Position numbers and translations under genes: made by a program
Origin: Ottelia alismoides
Lineage: Eukaryota > Streptophyta > Magnoliopsida > Alismatales > Hydrocharitaceae
Length of the DNA: 64,000 nucleotides
Assembly: GCA_037367405.1 (NCBI GenBank)
Contig: JAZKJV010006046.1
Coordinates: 453,026 to 517,025, forward strand
Reading direction: 5' to 3'
The notes under the pieces: model-generated
Told to the model about the DNA's origin: nothing
What the model saw: only the letters and a program-made list of their open reading frames with translations
Database searches by the model: none
Shown here: in pieces, positions 31,215-42,741 of the stretch
Layout: each line of letters opens with the position of its first letter
Numbering within the stretch: position 1 is the stretch's first letter

Positions 31215-32507
31215 TAGGGGTGCAAATGGATTGGATAAAATCTGTAATTCGATCCAATCCATTGTCATTGGATTGGATCGGTTTGGATTTATAAGTTCAA
31301 TGGATCGGATCGGATTGGAATTTTACAAATCCGTTCATCTATGGATTGGATCCGACTATTATCAAAATCCGATCTGATCCAATCCGTTGATAAATATTAT
31401 ATAATATTTTATTTCTTATCATTAAAGCAAATCATATATTTAATTTTATTTGAAAGCTTTATTTAATATCCAAGCTATTCCCTTTATAGTTAAAATTTAT
31501 TCCAACTCAATCTTTACTCCACACCACTTGCTGGAAACATCCTTATCCACCTCACTTGTTGGTTTTGAAAAAACATTACCTACCCACAATGTCCTTCGAG
31601 CCCTTCCAATTTTCCAAACAAAACACCCTTTTTAAAAATAATAATACCTAATCCTAAACAACCTTGGGATCCTTCCAAACAAGACATCCACTCGTGCTGC
31701 ACACATCTCTACCCTTAGACGCCCACATCTCCGTCGGATGTTGTCACCGTCCTCAGTTGCACGCATGAACAACCCAATCTTTCTCCCTACGCGTGATCAG
31801 ACCTCGTCCTCGTCTCTCCCAGACCTCTCTCGCGCACATGTAGCCAGATTTCCACCTTAACCGTCTCGTCCTCAGCTACGCCTACCTCGTCCCCAGCCGC
31901 TCGCACGCATAGCTAGGATCCCCTCGCACATGCACAAACAAACCTCATCTTCGACTCTCCCAGACCTCTCTCGTGTATGTGCAACCAAGAACCTCACCCC
32001 GCACCGCGCAGTCGTGCATGATTCTTGTCCCAGACCTCCTGTGTGCACGGTCCTCTGTCCCGTAATACGTAGCCAAGCGGGTTAGTTGTAGTTCCCATTT
32101 GATATATACAAACTTGAATTTTAGTCAAAGTCAAGGTGATGCTTCTATGGTTTCTATGGATTACAATTATGTTATTTATATTTAGTTATAAAATGATTGT
32201 TCGTATATACATAACAAGCATAGTTTTTGCTTTCCAAAAAGTAAATATAATTTTCTTTACATTTATCCATAATCTCAATTTTAGAATCATGATCTAAATA
32301 TCAAGTCTAGTGTGCTCCAACTTAATCTTAACTTAGGTGAGTATTAAAAATCCAAACCAATCCGATCAAATCTGTAATCCAATGGATCGGATTGTACTGG
32401 ATTTGCATGTTTAATGGATTGGATTGGAAAAATAAAAAATCCTTTACGTGTGGATTGGACATGGATTGAGCCAAAATCCGATCCAATCCGATTTATGTGC
32501 ACCCCTA
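31215..32507. mobile_element. Non-autonomous hAT element
   Basis: 1293 bp, with ends TAGGGGTGCA and TGTGCACCCCTA. It is flanked by perfect 8-bp duplications TTCTCTCC (31207-31214 and 32508-32515), the hAT hallmark. Long subterminal regions (31215-31400 and 32344-32507) are inverted copies rich in GGATTGGAT. The interior has no transposase. A C-rich part at about 31690-32060 is unlike the flanks and may be captured DNA. Confidence 0.9.
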
Positions 32508-32515
32508 TTCTCTCC

Positions 32516-33277
32516 AATAGAATCCTTAACCAAAATCTTAGTAGGAACAAGTAGCGAGACGGGCAAGTATCACCCACCACTCGAAAATACAAAAATTGGG
32601 AGCCGTAGCTCCATATGGCTAAAACATGGATCCGATTTTTTTAACAACCAGGGTGCATACTACCACCATCGTCTTGTGATACAAAAATTAGAATGCGGTT
32701 GACTTTACCACGGTTCTCCCAAAGCACAAGATTTGTAGTATTTTGTCCCTACGCATCTTTAATTAATTTATTTGTCAATGCGAACTCTCATTCTTGGGAC
32801 GTTTGAAATACTCCATACATGATGTAACTCCAATGCCAGATTTGTTAAAGCATATTTGACAAGTATGTATGCTATGTATGCCTGAGATCCCACCGAATCA
32901 TCTAGAATGAGGATATGACAAAAGAAAAAATGTATTAAAAAAATCTGTTACTTGCATTATGTCGCTAAGATGATAAGGTAGGCATGGACCGTATTCCTTT
33001 CCTCTTGCAATGCTACAAATTGAATTACATGTTTATCTCCTACCCCTAAATCGTCGTAAATGCAATCTCACAGTTTTGTTATTTCCATCCTAAGAAAAGA
33101 TAACCTAATGCGTGTTTTAGAAAATCAAAACCAAAGTCTCTAAGTGCATCCCATTTCAATAAGTTTCCAGTACGGTTCCAATTATACACTTTTTATAATA
33201 TGACATTATATATATTATAAGGGATGTCAAAACCTCAGCCATATTATAACAACGAACATTATGTACATGCGTGTATG
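32516..33277. other. No identifiable feature
   Basis: About 0.76 kb of AT-rich sequence left of the LINE poly(A). No gene or repeat is recognised. Confidence 0.5.
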
Positions 33278-33354
33278 TTTTTTTTTGAACTTGGAATCTC
33301 TTTCCATTACTTCGTGATGATGGAGTACAATAAGCGGGGAATGGTCTGGTTAGA

Positions 33355-34629
33355 CTATTCACCAGTTACATTATTACAAACAGAATATGCGTCTAGCTTA
33401 TGTGCTGAGGAAATCGTATTTCTTGTGGCGGAAATCACTTTGATTGCGGTGGACCTGAGAAGTATGTCAGCGGAGTTCTCCACTAGTCTTCTGATTGGCC
33501 AAGATGGCGGACAAGCACAGTTGATCATATTTACTATGTTGTGACAATCCATGTGGATTGTAATGCTTTTGTCAAGGAAACGTGTCGCGATATTAATTGC
33601 TGATTTGATAGCCATGGCTTCTGCCTCTTCAGGGCTATGGGCCGTGACCGGCTCACATTTTGCTAGAAGGAATTCCTTATTATCACGGACGATAATGGCT
33701 ATGGCTACTTTACTGGAGTTATATGCCGCATCAGCTACTATATTGACTTGTGACGTTTGGCCTTGGGTTGGGGGTAGGGAAGCATCTTGCTCAAGTACAT
33801 GGTCAACTTCTGGATTCTGGATATCACTTGTTAGCTTTTCTTGATAATCGTTGTACCGCCAATTTTTGAGTCTATTTAGTGTGATCATGGGGTTCGGAGT
33901 GTATCCCATATGTTTGATCATACATCTGTCTAACCATATGAGGTGAAGCAATTTGCAGGCGTACGGGAAAAGGGGTTTCGTCTTTAGTTCATTGAGCAGT
34001 TCGAAACACAGTTCAATCGCGGCGAAGTCATGGGCCATTTTGCATCCAAGACTAAACCATATGGCTCGCGCATATGGGCAGGATCCAAATAGATGTTTCT
34101 CATCCTTGGGGGCGTTGTGACACATGGCACATATATCTTCATAGTGTTGCAACTTGTATGCCATTTTTTCCCAGTAAAAAGACAGTTTGTGAGTAGTTTC
34201 CACATGAATAGCTTAACACGAGGGCTCAATTCAGTGTTCGACCAAATCGTTTTGATATGTTGTAGCATTTTGTTGTCCTAGACTAGTCTATACTGGATAA
34301 GTTGTTGGTATGCCGATTTGGTTGGGAACATGCCTCTCGGATGAAGTTTCCATATAAGAGTGTCTGCCTCACACCATCTAATCATGATGTTTAAAATCTG
34401 TTGTGTATTTGATGGGCTGAAAAAAGTCGTCAATGTTGGCATATCCCACTGGACATTGGCATCGATGAGTTCTGAGACCTTCGTTGGCATAATGTTTGTG
34501 TAGGTTTTGGGGGTAATGGCATTGTCATCATAGGGAAGCCATTTGTCTCTCCAAATTAAGGTCGAGGACGCATTGCTGATCAGGTTGAGGGTGTTAGAAA
34601 AGAGCAGGGGTCTTATCTGCAATAGAGCT
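33355..34629 (-). pseudogene. LINE ORF2 C-terminal part: zf-RVT and RNase H
   Basis: 34622-34278 gives the spacer typical after LINE RTs ('LIWRDKWLP', 'DTLIWKLHPRGMFPTKSAY'). 34203-33355 (282 codons) has a zf-RVT motif CAMCHN..HLFGSC followed by an RNase H: 'VNIVADAAYNSSKVAIAIIV' (Asp), 'HSPEEAEAMAIKSA' (Glu) and 'IHMDCHNIVNMIN' (Asp). The RNase H frame is open to its end, about 70 bp before the poly(A). A frame break separates the two segments. Confidence 0.87.
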
Positions 34630-36418
34630 TTCCATAGTGAGGAGGAACCTGATTTTTATGCGACTCCCCAAAAGTCTTCGTTTTGGTAATACTTTGCATG
34701 GATGATATCCTTCTATACAGCTTTTCAGTTGGTTTCCAATAGTCTCCATGCCAATTTGAGTAATAGTGCTTCATTCAAGTGCCAATTTGAGTAATACTTT
34801 GCATGTTTGTGGCCTTTCGGATTCCCAGACCACCCAAGTGCTTGGGCATTGCAATCTGGTGCCAGGCTTTGGCATAATAGTGTCTTCATGATTCCTGGAA
34901 TCCCCTCTAGAAGTCCCTGGCTAGGGAGTCAATAGAGTTGCAGACAATTGTGGGTAGAAGTGTCATACTCATGACATGGAGAGGGATCGTCGTAAGGGAG
35001 TTAGCAATTAGAACTGTTCTTCTGGCTTAGGATAAGACTCTGCTTTCCAACCTGCAAGTTTTGCTTGGAACCTACCCTTGATATATTCTTGTAGCTTGAA
35101 TGAAGAGTTGCCCATAAGTAAAGGGGTTCCCAAATAGACCTCGTTCTTGAAGTCATTGTGAATCTTCAGTTTTCTCATGATGTTGGTTTGGAGTTGTTGA
35201 GGAGTGCCTTTACTAAAGGTGACTTTGGAATTATGATAGTTTATTTCCTGACTAGAGTATTGGCTATATGTTCCTAATAACTGAGTGAGAGATGTGGTCT
35301 CCGTCTCTGTAGCTCTACCAAGGAGCATGGTGTCATCAACATATATGAGATGTGAGATGGGCCTCATATGTCTATGTGCTTGTAGCATGCAATGAATCTC
35401 TGTTGCATGGCCTGATTCATGAGTCTAGAAAGTATCTATATTCCAAGTATAAAAAGGAATGGGGATAAGGGACATCCGTGGCACAAGGATAGTTGGTGTG
35501 GGTTGGTGCACCATTTATGAGCAGCCACAAGGTGCACGTTGTTATGCAGGAACCGATCAGGCTGATAAATCTAGAAGGGAGACATAGCTGTACTAGAAGG
35601 TCTAGGATGAATCTCCACATTTATGAGATTGTAATCTTTCTTCATATCCAATTTTATTTCCATGTAACAATTCATTCTTCTGTTGGATTTCATGGCATGG
35701 ATGATTTCAGACGCTGCTATGACATTGTTTGTAATATATTTGCCTGGCAGGAATGCAGACTGGTTGAGGGAGATAACCCTTTTAAGCATGGGTTTTAGCC
35801 TATTAGCTATGAGTTTGGTAGTGGCTTTGTATATGATGTTCGTCAGACTAATCGGCCTGAAAGCCTGTGGGGTGTCAGCATCTTTCCTTTTGGGGATTAG
35901 CTCTATATATGTTTTGTTTATGTTTCTATCGATCTTTCCATTGTGGAAGTACGACTGGATGCAGCGAGCGATCTCTTATCAGTTTTAAATTCTTCTAGAA
36001 GAATTGCTAGAAATCCATCTGGGCCTGGGCTTTTGAGAGGGGCCATTTTTAAAAAGGTCTTGTAAATTTCTGCCTTCATGGGAATCCATTCGATAAATGT
36101 CAGTTCTGTTGAGCTAATTGTGTTTGTTGTTTCAAAAAGTTAGGAATATGCCGACCCCATTTTGCTGCAAAATCTCTGAACATGGTGATTATAGGACTTT
36201 TCAATTTCTTCTTTATTTTCAGTATAAGTGTTGTCTTCTAGTCATATCCAATTGATTGTGTTTTTCTCTTCTTGTTGGTTGCATATAAGTGATAGAACTT
36301 GGTGTTTCCATCTCCTTGGCTTATCCATTGATGTCTGGAGCGTTGGAACCAATATATTTCTTCGGTCTTTAATAGCTCATCATGCTCTTTTTGCAGCTTC
36401 GCGAGTGAATTTATTGCC
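34630..36418 (-). pseudogene. LINE ORF2 reverse transcriptase, broken
   Basis: Visible blocks are 'EHDELLKTEEIYWFQRSRHQW' (36426-36238), 'LNQSAFLPGKYITNNVIAA' with 'KLDMKKDYNLI' (35789-35571) and 'HLIYVDDTMLLG' with the catalytic YVDD (35388-35008). The order fits an L1-type RT, which primes on nicked target DNA. At least four frame breaks lie between these pieces. A near-duplicate phrase, CAATTTGAGTAATA.. at 34753 and 34785, suggests a small internal duplication. Confidence 0.85.
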
Positions 36419-36746
36419 TCATGCATTTGAGGTTGATCCTAAAGGTCTTGGATTTGTTTCTATTTCCAGCTTTCTAATTTTCCACTGCCTGACTTCTGTT
36501 GAAGCCCACCTTATTAGTTTTTTTCCCACCGTTGCCATTTTCTTATGAAGAGATTGAGAAGGGTTACGTTTTGACCAATACTCTAGCAGCGTATATGGGA
36601 ACTCTCGTTCCTCCATCCAACAAGCCTCAAAGCGCCGAACTTTATTATTTCTTGTGACTGTTGTTTCTAGTTTTAACAAAATGGGTGCATGGTCGCTACA
36701 AATGGTAGGAAGGTGCAAGACACCTGCTGATGAAATGGTCACTCGA
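36419..36746 (-). pseudogene. LINE endonuclease, C-terminal part
   Basis: It has 'VTISSAGVLHLPTICSDHAPIL', where SDH is the conserved catalytic end of AP-like endonucleases of LINEs, then 'RRFEACWMEEREFPYTLLEYW'. It joins the part at 45795-46414 across the solo LTR; the AG-R-V reading is restored if the CCTGC duplication is counted once. Confidence 0.87.
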
Positions 36747-36751
36747 CCTGC
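36747..36751. repeat. TSD CCTGC of the solo LTR, left copy
   Basis: CCTGC here and at 45790-45794. Counting it once restores the LINE endonuclease frame, which supports the boundary. Confidence 0.8.
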
Positions 36752-38313
36752 TTGTTGTTCCTGCAGAAGACAGAACAAATATTGGTCATTGCATCGACCG
36801 AGTGTATTTCACAGAAAAATTTATTATTTTTGTTATTATACTCCAAAAATTGATGTGTATAACGTTAAGTATGGGAGTATCAAACTTAGGGAGGCAAAAT
36901 GTTAAAAACTAAGGTAAAATACTAGAGAATCTAAAGTATAAGGGATTCCTAATTTTTATTTTTTAAGGATTTTTTTCTGACTTTTTATTTAATTTTATGA
37001 ATTTTATATTTTTTGTGGTTTTATACCTATATGTAGAAAAATATAGGTATTAGATTTTATATTTTTATTTGGTTTTTATTTTGTACTTCTAATATTTTTA
37101 TTTTTGTTTCCTATTTTTATATAATTTTTTACAAGTTTTTAGAAAAGATTTTGTAATTTTTATCTAGTTTTTAAAGTTAAAAAATTATTTTTATTGGAAA
37201 TATAATTTTATTTTTTATTTTAAAATAGAGATGGTGAGAATTTATTTTAATTTTATTTTTATTAAAAATAGAGGGAAAAACCTTCAAAATGATATATTGT
37301 GTGTATCTATGTGAGTTTTCTTGAATTAGTTATGAACTTTAAAAGTTTTATGTATTTTGTATTTTTTATTGATTTTAATATTTAATTTTTATTTTGTTTT
37401 TTATTTAATATAAAAAATACATTAAAAACTACAGTAACAATTTTTATAGGATTTTAAAGGTATTTTTATATTTTTATGTATTTTGAGGTTTTTATATTTT
37501 TTGTATTTTTGAATGATTTATTAAAAATAGAAAAATAATTTTATATTTCAACAATACTAAATATACCATATATAGTATAAAACTAAGTATTTATATGTAT
37601 GTTTATTTTGTTTTTTTTTGTATTTTATTTATTATGTAATATAATATGTAGTATATTTATATATAGTATAGGGGTAGTTTTGTTATTTTCTAGAAATATA
37701 GAGGCGCGTGTAAAATCAGAAAGTGGGGGCTTCGCACCCAAAATTCCTCAGATATCACGTGTTGATCTTGTGATATCCATCTATTCTGGCCATGTTTGAA
37801 ATATCAAGAAACCCTCGAGGGTATCCCTGTAAAAGTTCCAAAATCCGCATGCTTGGCACATGAACTCAAAAGTAGCAGGACATGGATGTGAAAAGCAAAA
37901 GCATCGAGAGCGTATTTGTAAATACGCTAGTCAACATGTGATTAGCCACGTGACACAGCTTGGCAAGGAGCTGTTCGTAAATTCAGAAACTTCAAGGGCT
38001 AAATTGTAATTTGCCAGATATTTACACCCATGCACGTGCGGTCACGTGCTGCATCGCTTAAAGTTTCAGCAGTGGGCGGTGGGGCGACTTCGCAATACGA
38101 TGGTGACACGTGACTTGATCCACGACGTTCGATCCTTTCTGATCGAGCAACCGGAGCTAAAAGCCCCAAACGAAATGACGATTGGCGGAGCTCTCGAATC
38201 GAGTGGATCGTAAAACCAGAGGCGAATCTCCAGGCGGTAGCTATTCAAGGCATAGGTCTGATGTGATCGGTGGTTCACGGCTGTAGGTGGTCGATGCCGA
38301 TTGGTAGTGGAGC

Positions 38314-38318
38314 TCTTC
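38314..38318. repeat. TSD TCTTC of copia B, left copy
   Basis: TCTTC directly before TGTTGAGGG, repeated at 43644-43648 after CTCAACA. Confidence 0.93.
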
Positions 38319-38465
38319 TGTTGAGGGAATAGACTTGAATGCATTATGAGAGACCCAAGGGTTTCCTTATATAGGAGAAGAAGCCTTGGGTAAATTACAA
38401 GAATATGAAAGGGAAAAATAAAAATTACACAAAAGTCTATACTAATAATAGCAATCATCTCAACA
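38319..38465 (-). repeat. Copia B 3' LTR
   Basis: TGTTGAGGG..CTCAACA on the plus strand. It contains TATATAA on the minus strand (38373-38367). The polypurine tract follows at 38466-38476 (minus strand TTGAGGGGGAG). Confidence 0.95.
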
Positions 38466-38472
38466 CTCCCCC

Positions 38473-39285
38473 TCAAGCTAGAGCGTAGATGTCAATAAGA
38501 CTCACCTTGGAACAACATTTCTGATAAGGACCTCTTGCTAGAGCCTTTGTAAGTATATATGCTGTCTGGTCTCCAGAACTGACATGCGTAGTAGTGATAA
38601 TACCTTTCTGTATCATGTCACGAGTGTAGTGGCAATCTACCTCTATGTGCTTCGTTCTTTCATGAAAGGCTGGGTTATTTGCAATGAAGAGAGCAGCTTG
38701 ATTATCACATTGGAGGTGCATGGGAAGATGTACTTTTATGGTTAGGTCAGTGAGAACGGATCTGACCCACATCATCTCTGTACTAGCTTGTGCCATGGCC
38801 CTGTATTCTGATTCAGTACTTGATCTAGCAACCACAGTCTGCTTCTTACTCTTCCATGAAACCAGAGAATTCCCTATGAACACAGCAAATCCAGACGTAG
38901 ACTTTCTATCTTTCGGACACCCGACATAGTCTGCATCTGCATATGCTATTACGGAAAGAGATGTGCCTCTGCTGAAAAGAAGTCCAGTACCAGGTGAAGT
39001 CTTCAAGTATCTCAGAATCATATGGATTGCATCCATGTGAGCTTGTCTGGGCTGCTCCATGAACTGACTCACTTTGCTAACCGCAAATGCTATGTCAGGC
39101 CTGGTAATAGTTACATATAGTAGCTTGCCAACAAGCTCTCTGTATCTTCTCTTGTCGACCTCCTCAGTATCATCATCATAGAACTTCATGCTTGGGTCAA
39201 GCGGAGTAGTGGCAGGTCTACAATCTGCCATGCCAGTTTTTGAAAGAAGATCTATAACATATTTTCTCTGGGTCATAACAAGACC
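38473..39285 (-). pseudogene. Copia B RNase H region
   Basis: The open stretch from after TAG 39286-39288 to the terminal stop 38473-38475 ends next to the PPT. Motifs: 'TRPDIAFAVSKVSQFM', AYADADYVGCPKDRKS (first acidic residues), 'SSTESEYRAMAQASTEM' (Glu), LQCDNQAALFIANNP (Asp) and 'RTKHIEVDCHY'. This is a complete copia RNase H in the same frame as the upstream pol segments. In a live element it removes genomic RNA. Only the upstream TAG codons cut it off. Confidence 0.92.
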
Positions 39286-40809
39286 CTATTGATTCCTGGC
39301 AAACTCTATTCCGAGGAAGTAACGTAAATGTCCAAGGTCCTTGGTCACAAACTGTTTACCTAGGAAGTCCTTGGTATCCTGAATGCCCTGCTCGTCATCC
39401 CCTGTGATAATAATGTCATCAACATAAACAAGAATGACTGTAATACCTCTCTGGGTCTTCTGTATGAACAATGAGTGATCAACAGTTGATCTCGCAAACC
39501 CTTGTTGTTCTATCAAGTCCTAGAGCTTTTGGAACCATGCTCTTGGACTTTGCTTGAGGCCATAGATAGCCTTGTGCAACCTGCAAACCTTCTGACACTC
39601 CCCCTCAGCAGTAAACCCAGGTGGCTGCTACATGTAAACCTCCTCTTGGAGGTCACCATAGAGAAATGCATTCTTAACATCAAGCTGATAAAGAGGCCAA
39701 TCTCGTATCACAGCAACAGCAAGGAGAATGCGCAGAGTAGAATGTCTGGCAACTGGTGAGAAAGTATCGTGATAGTCTACCCCATATGTCTGAGTAAATC
39801 CTCGTGCCACGAGTCTCGCCTTATAGCGATCCACACTGCCATCCGCACGGTGTTTCACAATGAACACCCATTTGCATCCTACGACTGATGTATTTATAGG
39901 AGGAGAAACAAGACTCCACGTGCCACGTGATTGTAGCGCAGCCATTTCCTCCTCCATGGCTAACCTCCACTGACTATCTTTGAGAGCCTCCTGATATGTC
40001 CGCGGTATCTGTACGGCTGATAGTGCTAGCGTAAATCTCCTGAAATCCTCTGACAACCTGCTCAAAGAAGTTTGGGCTGCAATAGGGTAAGTAGCACACG
40101 CTCGTTTATGCTTTCGCAGAGCAATTGGTACGTCAAGATCATCTGCTACGTCCTGGACTTGTATATTTCCCTCGTGACAGGGTGCCTGCTCCTCCTGTTG
40201 TACAGTTAACTCAGTAGTGCCATCAGTAGAGATAATATGCTCATTACATACCTGAGGCGTGCTGGATGATGGGCAAGGCCTGTGAGCATGGCGAATAGAG
40301 CGAGGTCGGCGAGGAACAATATGAGGTAAGAATTGAACCAATGAAGGTGGTGGTGGCGGAGGTGGTGGTGGTGGTGATGGCGGAGGAGGTGGTGGCGGTG
40401 GAGGAGGAAGAGGTGAAGGTGAAGAGCCAACTGTAGGAGGTGGTGGCATGTATATCTCATCATCGGAGTCAGATGGAGTAAGTCTGTCACCTGTAGGAGA
40501 AAAATACACGATCGATTCAAAGAACGTAACGTCAGCACTAACATAATATTTTTGGCTTAGTGGATCAAAGCAGCGATACCCCTTTTGGGTACGAGAGTAA
40601 CCGACAAATACACACTTGACAGCTCTAGGTGAGAGCTTGTCACGCCCTGGAGAGACATCATGAACAAATGCAACGGATCCAAACACACGAGGTGTAAGGG
40701 AGAAGAGATTCTTCTCGGGAAACGCAATCGAGTAAGGAATCTTTTCTCCTAGCACGGATGATGGCATACGATTTACCAGATAACAAGCAGTAAGGACAAC
40801 ATCACCCTA
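39286..40809 (-). pseudogene. Copia B integrase C-terminus and reverse transcriptase
   Basis: Same frame throughout. From 40767: '[20 protein letters not shown]', '[15 protein letters not shown]', then a poly-proline linker encoded by GGT/GGC-type repeats (40343-40432 on the plus strand). RT follows with '[17 protein letters not shown]', '[17 protein letters not shown]', '[18 protein letters not shown]'. Beyond TAG 39628 comes 'AIYGLKQSPRAWFQ', TAG 39520, then 'ILVYVDDIIITGDD' (catalytic YVDD). The TAG at 40807 stands where a tryptophan (TGG) is normally found in 'W-G-D-x-V-L-T'. All motifs expected for function are otherwise present. Confidence 0.92.
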
Positions 40810-41616
40810 GTAAGAATGAGGAGCATGGCTCTGTATCAACAATGTTCTGGTTACATCAAGTAAGTGACGATGTTTGCGCTCAGCAACACCGTTCTGCTGG
40901 GAAGTGTAGACACATGAGGTCTGGTGTACAATACCATGGGATCTAAGGAACTCAGAAAGATGTAAGGTGCAAAATTCTAAGGCATTGTCAGAACGAATAT
41001 ACTTGACATTTGCCGAAAAAATATTCTTTATTTCATTAATGAAATACTTGATAGTGGATCCAGCCTCAGACTTATTTTTCAATAAGAAGACCCAAGATAG
41101 TCTAGAAAAATCATCGACAGCGACAAGATAAAACCGGTGTCCTTGGAGATCAGGAACACGACTAGGACCCCAAATGTCTAAATGAAAGAGCTCAAATAGC
41201 TTAGAGCTGCTCCGACTCTGACGGGATTGAAAGGTTGAACGGTGATGCTTTCCAAGTTGGCCTGCTTCACACTAAAAGGAGGATCGTGTAGAAATCTGAG
41301 GCAAAACATGACATAACTTCTGCAGAGGAAGATGTCCAAACCTAAGGTGCCATAAGTAAGGAGAGACAGGTCCAGTAGGTATAACAGAAACACTAGCATG
41401 AGGAGGTTGGACCAGTCTGTAGAGTCCCCGCTGCTCACGGCCACTTCCAATCACCCTGCCCGTGAGTATGTCCTGAAACACAAGAGATGAAGGGTCAAAG
41501 ATGGCACAACAATGCAGATCCTTGGTAAGCTGACTAATAGAAAGTAAATTCATTTGAAATGCAGGAGCATATAAAACATTTCTCAGACGCATGGATGGTG
41601 TCAACTGCACCTCCCC
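40810..41616 (-). pseudogene. Copia B integrase, zinc-binding and catalytic core
   Basis: Reading frame continuous with gag except TAG at 41617 and 41272. It has 'MQLTPSMRLRNVLYAPAF', 'LWHLRFGHLPLQKL' (His pair), then after TAG 41272 'CEAGQLGKHHRSTF' (Cys). The core has FHLDIWGPS (first Asp), 'VAVDDFSRLSWVFLL', YIRSDNALEF (second Asp) and QQNGVAERKHRHLLD (Glu). All catalytic residues are present. The first stop stands where Gln precedes Gly-Glu-Val in relatives. Confidence 0.92.
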
Positions 41617-42741
41617 CTATCCTGTAACAGGTAGGTGGTCGCCGTTAGCAATGACGACCCATCTGCCGGGTGGTATAGTCCTATAGGACTTCAGTTGCGT
41701 TTTGTCTCCACACAGGTGGTGAGAAGCACCAGAATCCATAATCCACTCTGTCATATCTGTATTCGTACTACCAGTAAATGCATAGGTGATACCTGAGGAG
41801 CTGGCTGCTGTAGCGGTATCTGTCGTGGTGTCAGCACTAGGAGTCATGATCTCCCAAATACGAGAGACAATATCATCCAGGCGAGGATCGGCCTGGGGAA
41901 CTGAAGTTTCCGCAGATACAATCTGCTCTGCTGCTCGACCAGAAATTGGATATCCATGCTTCTGATAGCATGTATCCTCTGCATGTCCAGGCTTGCGGCA
42001 GTAGGTGCAAGGACCATGGTAACATCCATTGCCTCTTCCTCGAGATGTACGTCCTCTGGACTGGATCGTCCTACCTCGACCACGAGAAGCGGTCATTGCT
42101 GAGGAGTGCGAAGACGTGGATGTCGACGGGATCATGAGCCGGCTAAGACGACTATAGGCCTCCTCTATAGGGGGAATGGTTGCTTCTGTAAGAAGATGAG
42201 TGCGTGCACCATCATACTCTTTGTCAAGTCCAGCCATGAAGACTCCAACCATCGTGGAGTTTCTATATATCTTCTGTTGCTCAGTAGACGTCGTAATGGG
42301 CATGTAGCTATGGAGCTTTTCAAACATGCCACGCAACGAAGAGAAGTAAACATGCAAGGGACGGCCATTCTGTTTGGTATTGTAGATATCAAACTGCAGT
42401 TGAAGGATCTTGGCCTCATTCTTTGCCTGTGCATAGGTGGAGGCCAATGTGTCCCACATTGCCTTGGCAGTGGGCTGAGTAAGAATATCATTGGCTATCT
42501 CTGTAGAAAGAGTCCCACAAAGCCAAACACGTGCGTATGCATCATCTTGCTTCCAAGAAGCATTTGCCCCGGTCTTGTCCTCTGGCTCTGGATCTGTCAG
42601 GATGTGCTCCTTATTGTTGCACTGCATGAGGGTGAGAAACTGCATGGACCATAATTCATAATTGGTTCCATCCATCTTAACGATAGGAGCCGGGCCCTTG
42701 AAGGCTCCGGTTGAGAAGATGTCACCCTTATTATCCGACAT
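41617..42741 (-). CDS. Copia B gag and protease motif
   Basis: Start chosen at ATG 42741 (MSDNKGD..), residue 28 of the longer open stretch, since the upstream part overlaps the leader. Gag blocks: 'VKMDGTNYELWSMQFLTLM', 'TAKAMWDTLASTYAQAKNEA', 'PLHVYFSSLRGMFEKL'. A Ser/Arg/Gly-rich part precedes a zinc knuckle CTYCRKPGHAEDTC. The protease active site WIMDSGASHHLCGD lies near the end, 32 residues before TAG 41617. The segment is uninterrupted for 374 codons and would form capsid and nucleocapsid. It may still be translated if the LTR promoter works. Confidence 0.9.
   Translation of the reverse strand: MSDNKGDIFSTGAFKGPAPIVKMDGTNYELWSMQFLTLMQCNNKEHILTDPEPEDKTGANASWKQDDAYARVWLCGTLSTEIANDILTQPTAKAMWDTLASTYAQAKNEAKILQLQFDIYNTKQNGRPLHVYFSSLRGMFEKLHSYMPITTSTEQQKIYRNSTMVGVFMAGLDKEYDGARTHLLTEATIPPIEEAYSRLSRLMIPSTSTSSHSSAMTASRGRGRTIQSRGRTSRGRGNGCYHGPCTYCRKPGHAEDTCYQKHGYPISGRAAEQIVSAETSVPQADPRLDDIVSRIWEIMTPSADTTTDTATAASSSGITYAFTGSTNTDMTEWIMDSGASHHLCGDKTQLKSYRTIPPGRWVVIANGDHLPVTG

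Noticed and set aside
33551..33844. Plus-strand ORFs opposite the LINE RNase H (33551-33844 and similar)
   Set aside because: Antisense shadows of the minus-strand RNase H reading frame.
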